Origin: Otis tarda
Taxonomy: Eukaryota; Chordata; Aves; Otidiformes; Otididae
Direction of reading: 5' to 3'
DNA length: 64,000 nucleotides
Assembly: GCA_026413225.1 (NCBI GenBank)
Contig: CM048591.1
Span: 45,513,803 to 45,577,802, forward strand
The position numbers and the translations under genes are program-made. Below, piece after piece: positions 1 to 12,279 of this stretch (position 1 is the stretch's first letter; each line of letters starts with the position of its first letter). The notes under the pieces were generated by a model. That model saw only the letters and a list, made by a program, of their open reading frames with translations. It was not told the origin of the DNA and did no database searches.

Positions 1-500
1 TCCAGCTCTGGAGCCCTCAGCACAGGAAAGACATGGACCTGTTGGAGTGAGTCCAGAGAGGAGGGCTACAAAAATGATCAAAGGGATGAAACACCTCTCC
101 TATCAAGAAAGGCTGAGAGAGTTGTGGTTGTTTAGCCTGGAGAAGAGAAGGTTCCAGGGAGACCTTATTGCAGCCTTTCAATACTTAAAGGGGGCTCATA
201 GGAAAGATGGGGACATACTTTTCAATAGGGCCTCTTGCAATAGAACAAGGGATAATGTTTTAAACTAAGAGAGAGTTGCTTCAAACTAGCTATAAGGAAG
301 ATGGTTTTTTTACGATGAGGATGGTGAAAACTGGAACAGGTTGCCCGGAGAGGTGGTAGATGGCCATCCCTGGAAACATTCCAGGCTAGGCTGGATGGGA
401 CTCTGAACAACCTGGTCTAGTTGATCTATTGCAGGAGGGTTGGATTAGATGATCTTTAAAGGTCCCTTCCAACTCAAAGTATTCTGTAATTCTATGATTC
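1..500 (+). mobile_element. CR1 LINE, 3' end (5' part outside the window)
   Basis: This is the 3' end of a CR1 non-LTR retrotransposon, sense strand. The open frame from 47 to 268 reads as the end of CR1 ORF2, with [17 protein letters not shown] followed by GDLIAAFQYLKG, the usual C-terminal end of the reverse-transcriptase protein. The copy closes with the avian CR1 tail: a GGTCCCTTCCAACTC block near 460 and short ATTCTATG-like units up to about 500. The body is cut by the window edge, so its full length is unknown. The frame ends early relative to the family consensus, so this copy is dead. It shares several hundred bases of homology with the pieces near 44.8 and 48.2 kb. Confidence 0.95.
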
Positions 501-2342
501 CATCTGAAAATGGAGGATAAAGACAACCTTCTTCTGCTAAAGAATTAATAACTTCATTAAATGAACGGGCAAAGCTGGAAATTTCCAAGTACAGAAAGAC
601 TATTTATGTCTGAAACAAGATATATCAGCAGCAGGGGGCAACAGCTTTCCACTTGTGTTCAGAAACTGTTTGTCTTGAAGGCAAGACTATTATTGTCAGT
701 GTTATGTCATTGCCACTTCTGATCAGGACAACACAGTACCCACTGAGCTTCACCACTCAGCAAAGAAAATGTTTCCTGCTCTGCTTCATGTTCAAAGCAA
801 GACTTCCCCCCCACCAGTCCTCTTCATAAGCTACCTGCTCATAAGTTTCTGGCCATTTTGTTGTACATATACATACAAATCTAACATATCAATCTCTCTG
901 GGGAGCTACCTATTGTAATATGACAAGAGAACGTGGCCCTAGTTGACTGTATTGTGTATCTGTTGCCTTCTGGGTTTGCATACAATTAATGCTATATATT
1001 TTGACTTTCAAGAAGATCTCAGAGGTGAATCAGTCTCTTACTTTCTTTTCAGGGAGGGCTGTGGATGACTGTGGAAGTTCCTAGTGGAAGTGCATTAATT
1101 TGAGTGCTTTGGATTAGTAGGGTGAACACCTGAAAGTGTGGAAATGTCTGAAAAGTCCTTAAGTGGGTTGTCCTCCTGTCATCTTGGTCTGAGCATCTGC
1201 TCTTTTTTCAAACTGTACCGCAGTCATGTAGATGTTCTTGTGTCCCTGGGGGTCGACAGCCAAAACACACTTTGATGAGTCATGAGTGCTTAGCACCTCT
1301 GAAAATGAAAAGCCATATGGACAAAGGATATCGTTGATGCAGAGCATACAAAAACTCCCTCTTAGGTGCCAGTGTTAAGGTAACTATGTAAAGCAATGGC
1401 CCTGTAAAAGAAATAGGCCTAAAATAGTAACCTCCTTCTATATAATGTAAGCCCCATGAAATCAGTACCAATGGCTCCTCTGGTCCTGCCAAAAGACTGC
1501 CAGTGCTGAGAATGCAGCTTGACTCCCATGTAACTCCCCCATTGACTTCATATTCATGATCTTGTGTAGGCAGTTGAGAGACGTGTGTGATCCTTGTCAC
1601 AAAAATAGATCTTGTTGATGTTGTTGATGTTACCCCTTTGCAGGTGTCTTCCAGTGATCGTGACACTGTTCCTAAATGGATTTTTTTTTAAGACTTTGGT
1701 GGAGTTCACAATTTATTTTCAAGGACATTGAGGGTAATTTGATTGGAGGTACCTTCCCTTCACACTGGTGAGCTTCTATTATGTTCCTGGAAAGTGACTG
1801 TTCTTATATGACCACTTCCTCCTCTTCTGCCATGGTTTCCCCATTAGCTGGTGCTGAAGTTATCTTCTAACAGCTGTGTGAGGCTGGGTCCTTGAGCCGG
1901 TCCTCTAACTAGCTGCACTAGGTAACTGAATGGAGCAAGGCAAAACATGTAAGCTTACATTAAATATGCAAACACTCAATGTGGAAACACTAATGTTCAT
2001 GACTCCTTCTTCATGTTGCACATGCCCTGTATCCTGTGGTTTCACATCTGTCCCCATGATATATTCCCATGTGTTTTGTATATATCTCAGCATTACTGAA
2101 CCTCACTAACCAACAGGAAGGGATGCTCCAGGAGTTGGTTCATCATGTACTATGGGGAAACTGGCCTCTCCTTTCCAAATCCATCTTCTGGTGATACAAG
2201 GAATTAATGGTCTGCTAAATATTGCTTGATTTGGGAGACTAACTGTCTGCTAGAGAATGCCTAACAATCTTGTTTGCCTTGAAACTCACTTAAGCTTATC
2301 AGGGACTGGTATTTGTCAAAGATTAATATGTCTAGCAAAGGA
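501..2342. other. Unassigned intergenic DNA
   Basis: No gene, RNA or repeat could be assigned. Minus-strand open frames at 1159-1347 (62 codons) and 1280-1666 (128 codons) overlap each other. A fair splice acceptor (TTTTCATTTTCAG) lies in the first, but no partner exon, donor or known domain was found. Base composition is about 40% GC, as in the flanks. Confidence 0.6.
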
Positions 2343-2347
2343 TGGAA

Positions 2348-2713
2348 TGTTAGTTCCACCACAAATTCGGTCAGAAGTCGGGAAACTGCTGAAATTACCA
2401 AGTGAAAGGAGAGCATGGGTGAATGACTAAAGTTCATCTAGAGGAAGATAAGACCTCTGAAGAAGTAAATGACCACCAGAGACAGATCTGAAATGCTAAC
2501 GCAGGTGTTTTTTTTTAATAACCCTGCCTCACGTATGCATGTGTATGTCTGTATTGTGCAATCCTATGAACATGTATACCTGCACCGTATTAATTTTTGG
2601 TAAAATGTGCTGTCAGTGTGTGTGCTTTTGGAGAAGCAATCCCCCACACACCTGGCATCGAATAAACATGCCTGCTTTATAGCTCTTGTTGCAGAGTTTG
2701 ATCCGCGTGTCAC
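2348..2713 (+). mobile_element. Solo LTR of an endogenous retrovirus, probably ERVL-like
   Basis: A 366-bp segment that starts TGTTAG and ends GTGTCAC is flanked on both sides by the same 5-bp word TGGAA (2343-2347 and 2714-2718), as a target-site duplication would be. Near the 3' side is a poly(A) signal AATAAA at 2661-2666 in a setting (AGCAATCCCCC before it, TTTGATCC after it) typical of the R-U5 part of avian LTRs. No internal retroviral region adjoins it, so it is read as a solo LTR, a fossil. The 5-bp duplication fits ERVL-type elements. The final C after CA is unusual, and a 6-bp duplication with one mismatch is the alternative reading. Confidence 0.55.
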
Positions 2714-2718
2714 TGGAA

Positions 2719-5700
2719 TGGGTTTCCAGACTTGTGGTTGCTGTACAACCAGTTATGCTGGAGAAATTTAGGGTCATTTTTTAACCAGTGAACTGCAAAA
2801 ATGGTTAAAAAGCATTACTAGTCATAGATGCTGGGTTTTTATTCCTGCCTGAATCGCAGGTGCTGGTGCAGAATAAAAAAGGGATCAAAGAAATGTGCTG
2901 TAAGCCAGTCTAGGGAGAAGCACAGACCCTTCAATCAAAATGAAATTCTACCCACTATCTGTGAAATAATCTGTTGCAATAATCAGCCATAGCTGAAAAA
3001 TCCCTTCCTGTTCTGTTTTGTTTCTGTTGGTGAGGTTAAGGATGGGGAGTAATATTTACCAGGCTTTAAAGTATGTTACTGCTTCTGCATTTCTTCTTTC
3101 CTTGATCACTCCTTAGACCTGCTCTTGAAAGAAAAGTTACTCAAATTTCTTTTTTGATCAACTGGCCATCAGAGCTGATCTTTGCCTAGCTTATTGTCAA
3201 GGTGTTCCTGAAACTCAGCTCCCTTGGCTTCTCTTTACAGAAGGGGTAGAAATCAGATCTCGGATCTTTTGAGTTTAAACCGAAATTGTAGTAGAGGGTG
3301 GGCTTTGTGGGAGATGGTCCTCCAGAGATCAATGAGCACTTGTCTGCTCCACGTGCCAGCTGTAAGTGTTTTGGGCAGAAAACACTTTTATGTTTTGAAA
3401 GTGAGGATGAGTTAACTATGCTATTTGGAAATGTAGCACTTAAGGAATGTATATGGGTTTGCAGGTAGATTTTGGCAGGGAATCGTGAGACTATTATATC
3501 AATACATGAAAGACTCTTGGCAGAAGAGATATGTATCTGTGGTTTTTTACTGCCTTTTGTTTAATGGTGGCACAGATGTGGTGTTAGCCTAGCTGTACTT
3601 GTAAGGATTTTGTATGAAGTTGAAAAGTGACCATCCAGCATAAACTTTTCCTCAAGTCATTAATAGAAGGCAGTTCACTGCCCAGAGCACCATACAATTT
3701 TTCTTGACCTCAATATTTCTGTGATTTTGGAGTACACTATCATAACTATCATAACTAAAATTACTGCTCTCTTTTTACTCTTAATACCTGAGAGCATTAT
3801 CACAGGCAGAGCTGTTTACCCATAGCTTTTTCTTAGGTTAGTGCAACGCTTTAGTTTGCCTAGCAGGGGTTCTCATCAGTATTCGGAGCAGAATGATACG
3901 GTAAAGGAGACCATGCAGCGCATACCACAGTACCTGTTTCAGTATATTTTTAATTATTAAAGAAATGTTTTTATTGTAGCTAAGATAATCACATATGCAG
4001 AATATCAAGGTCAGTGCATGAGAGCGTTAAGGAAAAACAATAAATGCAACAGATAACTGATTTATCTCTTGGGAATGTTATTTCACGCACTGACACGTTT
4101 TCCTCTTTAGCATCAATCTATAAGGCTGAGTTTTGTGAAGTGCTTTAATTAACCTATCATCATGTACTTATTTATGATGTCCTCAAATGATATTATTAAA
4201 ATACAATAGTCTGTTTTCTGTCTCCACTCTATAAAATGTTCCAAGATCTGAATATATATATAAAAATTGTGATATTTGAAAACAGGTGTTTTCAAGCCCA
4301 TTTTATATGCCTGTCTTGGCACACTGTCAAACTTCAATTGCCAGCAGCCAGGCAAAGCATATACTCTTGAAAAGTAACAAGTCCCTGTTACTTCTTTTCA
4401 TCTGCCTATCTGATAAAACTCCTTTAAAATTAGTATTCAGCACCTGAGAATCCATGCACACGGGGCTGGTATAATTTGTCTTTCTGACACACTTAACCCA
4501 GCAAGCGGGTTCCTTGGTCTCTTTGGTAGAACGGTAAGATTAAAGGTAATTATTTCACTTTCTGTGAGTCGTCTCACTGTGATACAAGAATCACTCCTCA
4601 TTCCTGCAGTAGGTTGGATCACTCTTATTCGCTTGCTGCAAGTTTGATTTAACATGAGTGGAACAGTGATATGAAAACCACTTGAAAAAATAATGTATTA
4701 TTGCCCATAACTTTTGTTCTGTGATAACCTACATATAACTGTATGCTCCTTTTACCAGCCTAAGATTTTCTTTCTCTTAATTGCCTAGGAAAAACTGTCT
4801 CTCATTGATTTTACAGTAAACATAAGAACAGCCTTTGCTAAGTGCTGACAGTATGCACAGCTTTAGTACATACAGAGAGATATGTGGCTGGTAGCCAAAC
4901 TAGCAGATAATAGCAGCTTCGTCTTTTGGAAATTATGTTCAAAAAACGGACACATTGCATTCAAATACTTGCTATGGTTTGCTTTGTGTATGATAGGTTT
5001 GTCAGTAGTGTGAGGCTCAAGAAGTCATTCGTTAGTACTGTATTCACTCTCACACTTGTATCTGACTGGAATGGTAAGAGTCAGTGTTATTAACTTCTAA
5101 TTATGCCATCTCCTGGTGAGTAGCGCCTGTGCTGGTGTGATCTAGGAGCAGATGGAAAATAAACAGCAAAACTGTAGAGCTGATAAAAACATGACTGGAG
5201 TGAGAGCGTGCACACACTAAGGGTTTTTGCCTTGGAGTGCGGAGCCAGACTCTGTGGTGACAGATACTTTATTAACTGTCAGAAAATAATCCATCAGTAT
5301 TTGTCAGTTGCTGAGGGCAGTTCATTCTTCCTATGCACTTGTACATGCCTAGCAAAGCAAAATCTCAATCTTGTTCAGGGCTTGTAGGTACTCTACTAAT
5401 AATATAGCCGTGCTTAAACACAATGATGTTGCTTGCAATTCATGTTCATGGCTTTTACTGTTATTGTTTGCAATGAATCAGTGCACAGATTGCTAATATT
5501 GTCTCATCTTCTTCACTCCATTTCTTTGTGCTTTCTCTTTCTTCTCTTGTAACGCCTTCAGTGACTGCGGCATCAAAACCTGTTCCAGAATTGCTTTTGT
5601 GCACTGGCCACCTACGTACCCACACCAAAGTCTGTGCAACAGTGCCTGTTCATTGGCTTGATAGACTTTTACTAAGCAGCCTCTCTGCAAGTACTGGATG

Positions 5701-8700
5701 AATCTAAATTTTTGACACTGGTAATGAATGGCATCCTTGTCTCTTGGTGAAAGGAACAGTGGCTGCATTGGGGCACCTTTGTGTAAACAGTGAAAATGAC
5801 TCTGTCAATTCAACAAAGTAATGGGGCTCAGTATGTTCCTATGTTATCCTGTGGGGGATGAAGTTATCAGTTATTCTTGCCTTCATAATGGACAGAGCTT
5901 GCTACATTTTTCATTGTAGTGTATATTTTTATATCTTAAATGATGCCTATATCTTTTTTTTTTCCTGGAACTTCTACAAATTTCAATATCCTTTACAAAG
6001 TGAAGACAGCAAAATGGCATGTAACATTCTATTAATGATGTCACTACTGTCAAACATGTAATTATATTTTTCTCTTGTTCGCATGGGATGTTGTATTTCT
6101 TATACACTGTAACAGGAATTCATAAGCATATTTTCTGCCCATTGGCATTTAATTCTTTCCATTGTGTCTGTATTCCCGATTTCCGTTTTCTTTTGAAAAC
6201 AGGATCTACAATCTTTCTAAGCTATTAGCATTAAAGCAGTGATTATGTAATCAGTTTTGGCTTGTCTAACTGTGGGCTCCCCTTCACCTTTGCTGCATGT
6301 CTCTGCCACATCCCTGTGTCAGTAAAGATGGTCTAGCTGGAAACCAATAAAATCAGAAAATAAAATTTTAGATGGATAAGTGGGTGGGCCTGGCTGACAG
6401 CCTAATACCAATAGAAAGAGGACAGTAGTGGCATGTCTTTGTGGTCTTGATGTCACCTCAAACTACTTGAGAGAGTTACAGCATTGGGCATATATTTCAC
6501 ATTCAGAATTCACATTTCCTACCTAGTTTTACCTGCATATAGATAATTCCCTGTTGGCGCTGCTGGACTGGACTTTGGCCTATGTATATTTTAGCACTGC
6601 TGTCTTACTGTTGAATTTTTGCAGTTATTTCTGGTTAGCATCACTCATGGCAGACATATCACTAAGAGGATGTGCTCAGATAAAAGGAGAACACAGGATA
6701 GGAATGTACTGAATTGGCTTTTGTTGCATGTTATTGCACTGCTGGAGGTGGTGTACTGCACAGCATGTCTTTGTAAGTCTTTTTTTCTACTGAGTTGCTA
6801 CTCGCATGTCCACACAGACAGAGCTGGGGTATAGTTTGTGTGAAGAACAGTGGAAGGGAGAGACACAGAAGAGGGAGCATACATCTATATTTCTTGTTTC
6901 CTCTGAAGACGGATATTAAAAATTATAGGAAATTGCCAATAAATGTTATTGGCTAGATTTAGCAAACCAACACCAGTAAAGCAGACAGGAAAACAGAGTT
7001 AAATTTGTTTTCTGCATCACATGGCCTTCATAATCTACCTTCAAAGCCAAAGTTGATGGCTACTGACACTTTGTATTCCAGCTGGTATTTCCTCCTTGTA
7101 CAAGAAGCAGCTTCATTACTGGTGCTGCATTATACAGTTTGAGATGAGGGAACATAATTTTGTGACTGAAAGAACAAGGCTGATGTGTAAAGCATGGGAC
7201 TTGACAAGTTTGTTAATCTCTTTTTAAGCTTTTTGGTCAAAGAAACAGTCTTCAGAAGAGTTCATGTGCAAAGTCAGATGGGAAGGATCTTTGACACCTA
7301 TTCTTTTTGATCCTGACTCTGCTTGTTCTGTTTAAAGATGCTCTTGCAAAGATTGTCTTTCAAGCATTGTACCACTCCTTCATCTTTGATGAATTTTTTC
7401 ATGGTACTCCTTTCTGTACTTTTTGGAAAGATGTAATCTTGGCAATACGAAAACAGGAAGCACAACTTACCCCACAAATCTGTCTAGAATTTGACTAGAC
7501 CATTTCTGTCAGTACAGGAGACAGAACTGTCTGTTTCATGGGTCTATATACAAGATTTCCTCTTAATTAAAACCTCTGTGGGTAGGATGAGTCACCTAAA
7601 GTGTTCTGTTTAGTGGTCAGATACAAGCATCATGTTGAAGAGAAGGGGCAAAAGACACATTGCTGGTAAGAGATGCAGGATATTATGTGCCAAAGCTGTA
7701 AAGGAAGTTAATGTTCAGCACTGTTGTGCTGTCTGATGACAGAAAACTCTGCATGGATGGGTTGAGAATGTCTCCTAGAGTCTTGCAAGGCCTAGTCTTG
7801 TGACCTTGGGCCTCATAGGCTGTATGACTATTTCTGCTCACAAGTCTCTGTGCCTAGTGAAAGGTGACCAGGTATGCCCCAGACAACCTGTGAAGCTCGG
7901 AGAAGTATCTTGGCTGGCAGAAAAAGAGATCTTCTGAGTCCATGTGGCCAGCTGCCGGGAGGCTCAGCTAGGACAATGTGCCTTCTCTAGCTAGTGGCAC
8001 TATAACGCTGATGCCTTTCTGGCTGTTTGCTTTTGAGCCTTTACCAGTGGTTCTGTTCTAATGGTACTTTCCCAGCATTTAATCTAGATGTTATGTAAGT
8101 AATATCTAAACTGAAGCCTCACAGGCTGGTTTATAAATTGTTGTTTTGTAAAGATGTAGTTGGGCTGCAGCAGATGAAGACAGCTGCTAATGAAAGCTGT
8201 TGCTGTGCCAGCATGTACCTGAAGAAAAATGCAATGTGCATACAGCATCTGGTTTTATTCCAGTGGCATACGGCAGCTTCCCGTCCCAAAGAAGTCACCC
8301 TCACAGCAGCATCAGCCAAAGGCAAGGTCAATCAGACAAATATGGAGGGAATTAGATGTTTTAATGTCTTCTCTGACCAAGAATGTGCTTTGCAATCCCA
8401 AGGAGTACTCATGTCGCTTGGGTAATTTTGCATAGTGCAAGTATGCAAATGTTCTGTTGTCATTAAATCTTCCATGCTCATACATGACTGTGCTGTAAAA
8501 AGGTGAAACAGACAGTGTATTACAGGCAATGATTGCAGGGTGACCAAATAGGCCTTCACAAGACGTGTACATAAAACTTGCAATTCACAGGGCTGCTCAG
8601 TACATGAGACAGCATGCTAGCTTCCTTCTTATATCACCCTTCTCATAAATGGAAGCCAAAATATAAAGTTGCCATATATTTGCTTAGGCATGTGAAACTA

Positions 8701-9102
8701 GTGGGTGTAATGATCCAGACACATAGCCTGCTGACACACTGTTAGAGTCAATGAAAGACAAATAATGAAATGTGTGGGTAGACTTTAACAATCTTAAATA
8801 TACTAATTAAAAAAAAACAACTCTGGATAAAAAAAGTGTGTGAGATTACTTCTGATTCTATTTTGGCTGTCTGGGGAAAAAAAAAAGTCTTTTTTCACAG
8901 CTATAGGTGGGGGAAGGCTGTTGGCACCTATGGACACCATTAACACTTCTTAGGGACAACAGAAATTCATCTCTCCTTGCTAGGAATAAAGTCACCTTGA
9001 GAGATAAACATCAGATACTCAAAGACCCGAATGAGTGACACTTTCTGAGCATCTGGTGCCTGCAAGTTAGTTTTCAGGTTTGTATGAGGAAACCTTGGTG
9101 CA
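2719..9102. other. Unassigned intergenic DNA
   Basis: Long AT-rich stretch without a recognisable gene. The most protein-like item is a 91-codon ATG frame on the minus strand (5768 to 5493) ending in a basic, Lys/Gln-rich tail (KALQEKKEKAQRNG). No domain or homolog was recognised. Other frames (for example 8138-8425, plus) are short and overlap open frames in other phases. No RNA gene or complete repeat was seen. Confidence 0.55.
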
Positions 9103-9149
9103 CTAGATGGCCTTCATACAAAACAAATAACTTCCTTTAAATGGGCAGC

Positions 9150-9480
9150 ACGTTAAGGGCAGATGGCAGCATCTCTTTGCGGACCGATACGGGGCTGTGG
9201 AGCTCCGACTCTGAGGGCTCTTGGCCGCAAAGGCGGCAGCCTCCATCCCCACGCTGCTCTCCCAGTTTGGGGTCCTTATCAGCAGCATGCCCCCAGCAGT
9301 GGTGGAGGCTGGAGCGATTGCCGGAGTGAAGCAGGGAGGCCAGTCATGGGCTGCACCATTTGTTTTAATTTTGGAGTCAACTGCGAGGAGCGAAATGTCT
9401 AATGGCTCTGGAGTCTGTGAAGCATTTGATAAATATTTCTCTTTGAGGGTCTTCCCCCTGCCCAAACGTGGCTGCATATA
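9150..9480. other. GC-rich, CpG-bearing patch open in several frames
   Basis: This short patch is clearly richer in GC and CpG than its flanks (for example GCGGACCGATACGGGG and GGCCGCAAAGGCGG near 9178-9237). It is open for 129 codons on the minus strand (9492 to 9103, ATG start) and for 60-86 codons in three frames on the plus strand. GC-rich DNA holds few stop codons, so open length alone proves little. No protein domain was recognised. It could be a small CpG island, a conserved non-coding element or a decayed retrocopy. Confidence 0.4.
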
Positions 9481-9688
9481 GAGAGGGCACATGCATAAGC
9501 TTGTGACAACAGATGTCTATTTTGCTGGGACATGCCATGTTTGACAGAGTGGCCCATAAAGAGTTAGCATGAGGCTGGAGAGCAAACATCGCTGTTTGCT
9601 ATAAACAAACCTTACTGAAGTGCCTGTAATTGCAGTGTTAGGAGGTTGGCCAGGCCTACATGGTAGCAGGGGAAGAAAATAATGCTGT

Positions 9689-9728
9689 CTTTTATCTGTT
9701 CTTGCAAACAGCTGGAGACAGATAAAAG
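9689..9728. promoter_or_regulatory. Perfect inverted pair of GATA motifs around an E-box
   Basis: Two perfect 11-bp arms, CTTTTATCTGT at 9689-9699 and ACAGATAAAAG at 9718-9728, face each other across an 18-bp spacer. Each arm contains a strong GATA-factor site (AGATAA). The spacer carries CAGCTG (9709-9714), an E-box of the type bound by bHLH factors such as TAL1 or MyoD-class proteins. The motifs are seen directly. That they form an enhancer is inference. Confidence 0.35.
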
Positions 9729-9806
9729 TGGAGGCAGTTTTAACCTAAGCAAAGATTGAGACTGTGTGCTTTCTTTTGTTCCTCGGTGCTTTCTGTTTTC
9801 TTCCAT

Positions 9807-11757
9807 CTTAGTTATATATTTATTTGCAAATGAGACTATGCATAGGACAACTTCGAAGTAATTTTTCTCTTTTTTTTTCCTCTTCTTTTTTTTTCTTTAA
9901 CTTAATGAAATACCTCTTTTTCCTCAAACACAACTCCTGTGGCTGCCTCTGCTTCAGAGGTATGCAAGGACAACAGACTGTGCGCTTCATTCTGCCTACT
10001 CATGGCAACTTCCAGAGCCCTGATGGAAAGATCAGACAAACATCTTCCACAACTAACCATCACTGAGGATATGTCTTGCCATAGTACAGTAGATGTAAGA
10101 GACCTGAAGCAATCGTTTTCAGATTTACTAGTAACACAGAATGCAATGGTATTAGATAGAGAAATGGAATTGTTATCTTAAAAAAAACCCAAACAAACAA
10201 AACCCTTTTATCACTTTGTCCAGGTACACAGGAGAAAATTTTCAAATCCTAGGATTCAGAGTGAGTAGTGATTTACACTGATATTAATTAGAATCACTTA
10301 CACAGCTAAGTTCCCCATGCAACGTTTGAAACTGTACCTTGCTGCTTCTAATTCAATGTCTGGGACTGATGTTTTGGTATAGCAGGAAAATGTTGCTTTG
10401 CTAGACTTTTCAATTGCTCTAATTCTTCAAGTCATACCGACCTAATATTGTATAGCTCCATCAGGGTGACCCTTGCAGGCACATAGGCTCGTCTATATAA
10501 GGGGTTATTCCAGATGAGCTTTCCTGATTAAATCTGCTGTGGATGTTATCGCAACAGAAAAAGCTCTTCTGTTGTAAAACCTGTACGAGACCACTCTTTC
10601 CTTTTGTTCATTTCAATCTTTTACGGCTCTGTATGTTTTCTTTAGGGATAGAAAATAGGTATTACTTCAGATATATTTTTACTGTATAATGAACTTTCCA
10701 CGTACCTTGCTGCTTTCCTTCAAAAAGTAAAGCCTGTATGAACCACATTACAATCTGTATTGCCTACAGACTTCGCATGTATGCTTTATGGCAAGCTAAG
10801 ATGTTTTCACAATGGCATTCCTGCAATTTTAACATCTGATAGACTATTTTTCTCCATCTGTTCTTTTTGATATTTAATTGTCCTAAGCTGGTATCTCCTT
10901 TTCAAAGTCTGTGGAAACACAGGCATATGGATATGGATGAGTTTGTCAGAAGTACTGAGAAAATTACTGTCTCTTGTCCAGTGTGTCTTACATAAAGAGT
11001 AAGAAACCTTACTTTTTCCACTTGATTCTAGGGTGTGGGAAGGAGCCGTCTGAATCCTTTGCAATATTTAACCTGAATATGTTTTTACACCATGGCTCCC
11101 TATAAAAGTCTGTTACTGAACAGTCATAGATTCAAAGGCAGCCACAATATTATGTTTTTTTTTTGTTGGTGATGCATCCTTCTCTGCTTAATAACTGGAT
11201 TGTTGTCTTGGTTTATGGCACCAAAGAAATCAATAAAGAAATTTTAAGAATTAAATATTTTGATGTTTTTAAAATTCATTAAGGATTTTATATATCAGTG
11301 TCTTTTAAGCCAACAGCAACAACAACAAAAAAATCTGTTTCTGTGTGGTAGTTCCACATTCAAAGAATGACAGTACGCTTTAGTACTTCTCTTTGCAATT
11401 TTTTAAAAACAGATGTTTCTGGTGTTTTATAAGCTTGCATTGAATAATATATAAATCAAGACAGGTTTCCTATGGTTTCCTTTTCCATAGGAAAGAGACA
11501 AATAAGTATCAGCTACGTGTTAAGAAACAGCTGTTTCTTGCCAAAAACTGTGCTTACTTACAATTTTGCTATAATGAATAATAATAAAACCTAAAAGACT
11601 GTTAACTTTTAGAGTTCTTCTGTATATTAGGATTTGAAGTAGACCTACCCTTAAAACCCTCCTTATCTCTTCAAATTTCAGATTGTTCATTCTACCCTGC
11701 CCTTTTGTTACAGGATACAATACAAAGACAAATGGTAGATAAGAATTGTCAAGTTTA
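9807..11757. other. Unassigned DNA downstream of CFC1
   Basis: AT-rich sequence lying 3' of the minus-strand CFC1 gene. Poly(T) and poly(A) runs occur (for example 9869-9900). Open frames are short and overlap one another. No gene or repeat was recognised. Confidence 0.55.
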
Positions 11758-11763
11758 AATAAA
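11758..11763 (+). terminator. Plus-strand AATAAA facing the CFC1 poly(A) signal
   Basis: A canonical AATAAA on the plus strand lies only 35 bp from the minus-strand CFC1 poly(A) signal. If a plus-strand transcript exists here, the two would end tail to tail. No plus-strand coding exon was found upstream, so the motif may be chance in AT-rich DNA. Confidence 0.2.
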
Positions 11764-11798
11764 GCCAAACATAAAAGCTCTTCAGAAATGAAGTCATC

Positions 11799-11804
11799 TT
11801 TATT
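11799..11804 (-). terminator. CFC1: Poly(A) signal of the CFC1 gene
   Basis: Read on the minus strand this is AATAAA, followed about 15-30 bases later by a T-rich stretch. It lies about 350 bp after the CFC1 stop codon, giving a 3' untranslated region of roughly 370 bases. It is the only AATAAA seen on that strand between the stop codon and this point. Confidence 0.65.
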
Positions 11805-12154
11805 TTTTAAAATAGTTGTACTGTGTACAAAGGCAGTTACTATAATTTACAATACTTAAGGCACAGAACATTGGAGGGGTTTTTTTGCTTCCACTGGAAG
11901 AAAAGTATTTTAGAACTAAAGAATCATTAGAATCAAGACATTGATAGTAGTAATAAAATAATAATATAATAATAAATACTTCACATTAATATAATCTGAA
12001 TCTATAATAATCCAAGTGTTTCAGCATTATTTAATACATCTTAATCTGCCTCCACCATGTAGGTAGAAGTGTCTTCTGTATCTCATAGAAGACAGAGTTG
12101 TATGACTCATGGTGAGGGTTACATCAATCCTAAGATATTTCCCTTTGTCCACTT

Positions 12155-12279
12155 TCACAACTGCCAGCAGCAGAGTTCCAGAAGGATGGTGAGCAGGCAA
12201 GCGAGTGTAAACACTGTTTGTTGTAATCTTAGCCCATTAGAATATAGTCTGGTAATTTCCTCCTTTTCCGATTTCAGTT
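12155..12279 (-). CDS. CFC1: CFC1 exon 6 (C-terminus and stop)
   Basis: The acceptor is a long T-rich tract ending TTTTTTAG before 12279. The exon completes codon 158 (Glu) and encodes residues 159-198, including [13 protein letters not shown] and a hydrophobic end with [16 protein letters not shown], then TGA at 12157-12155. The short hydrophobic finish without a cytoplasmic tail is the expected GPI-anchor signal. Length is 125 bp. Confidence 0.9.

Noticed and set aside
1159-1347. 62-codon minus-strand frame behind a splice-like acceptor
   Set aside because: Frames of this length are common in this window; no partner exon, poly(A) signal or homolog was seen.
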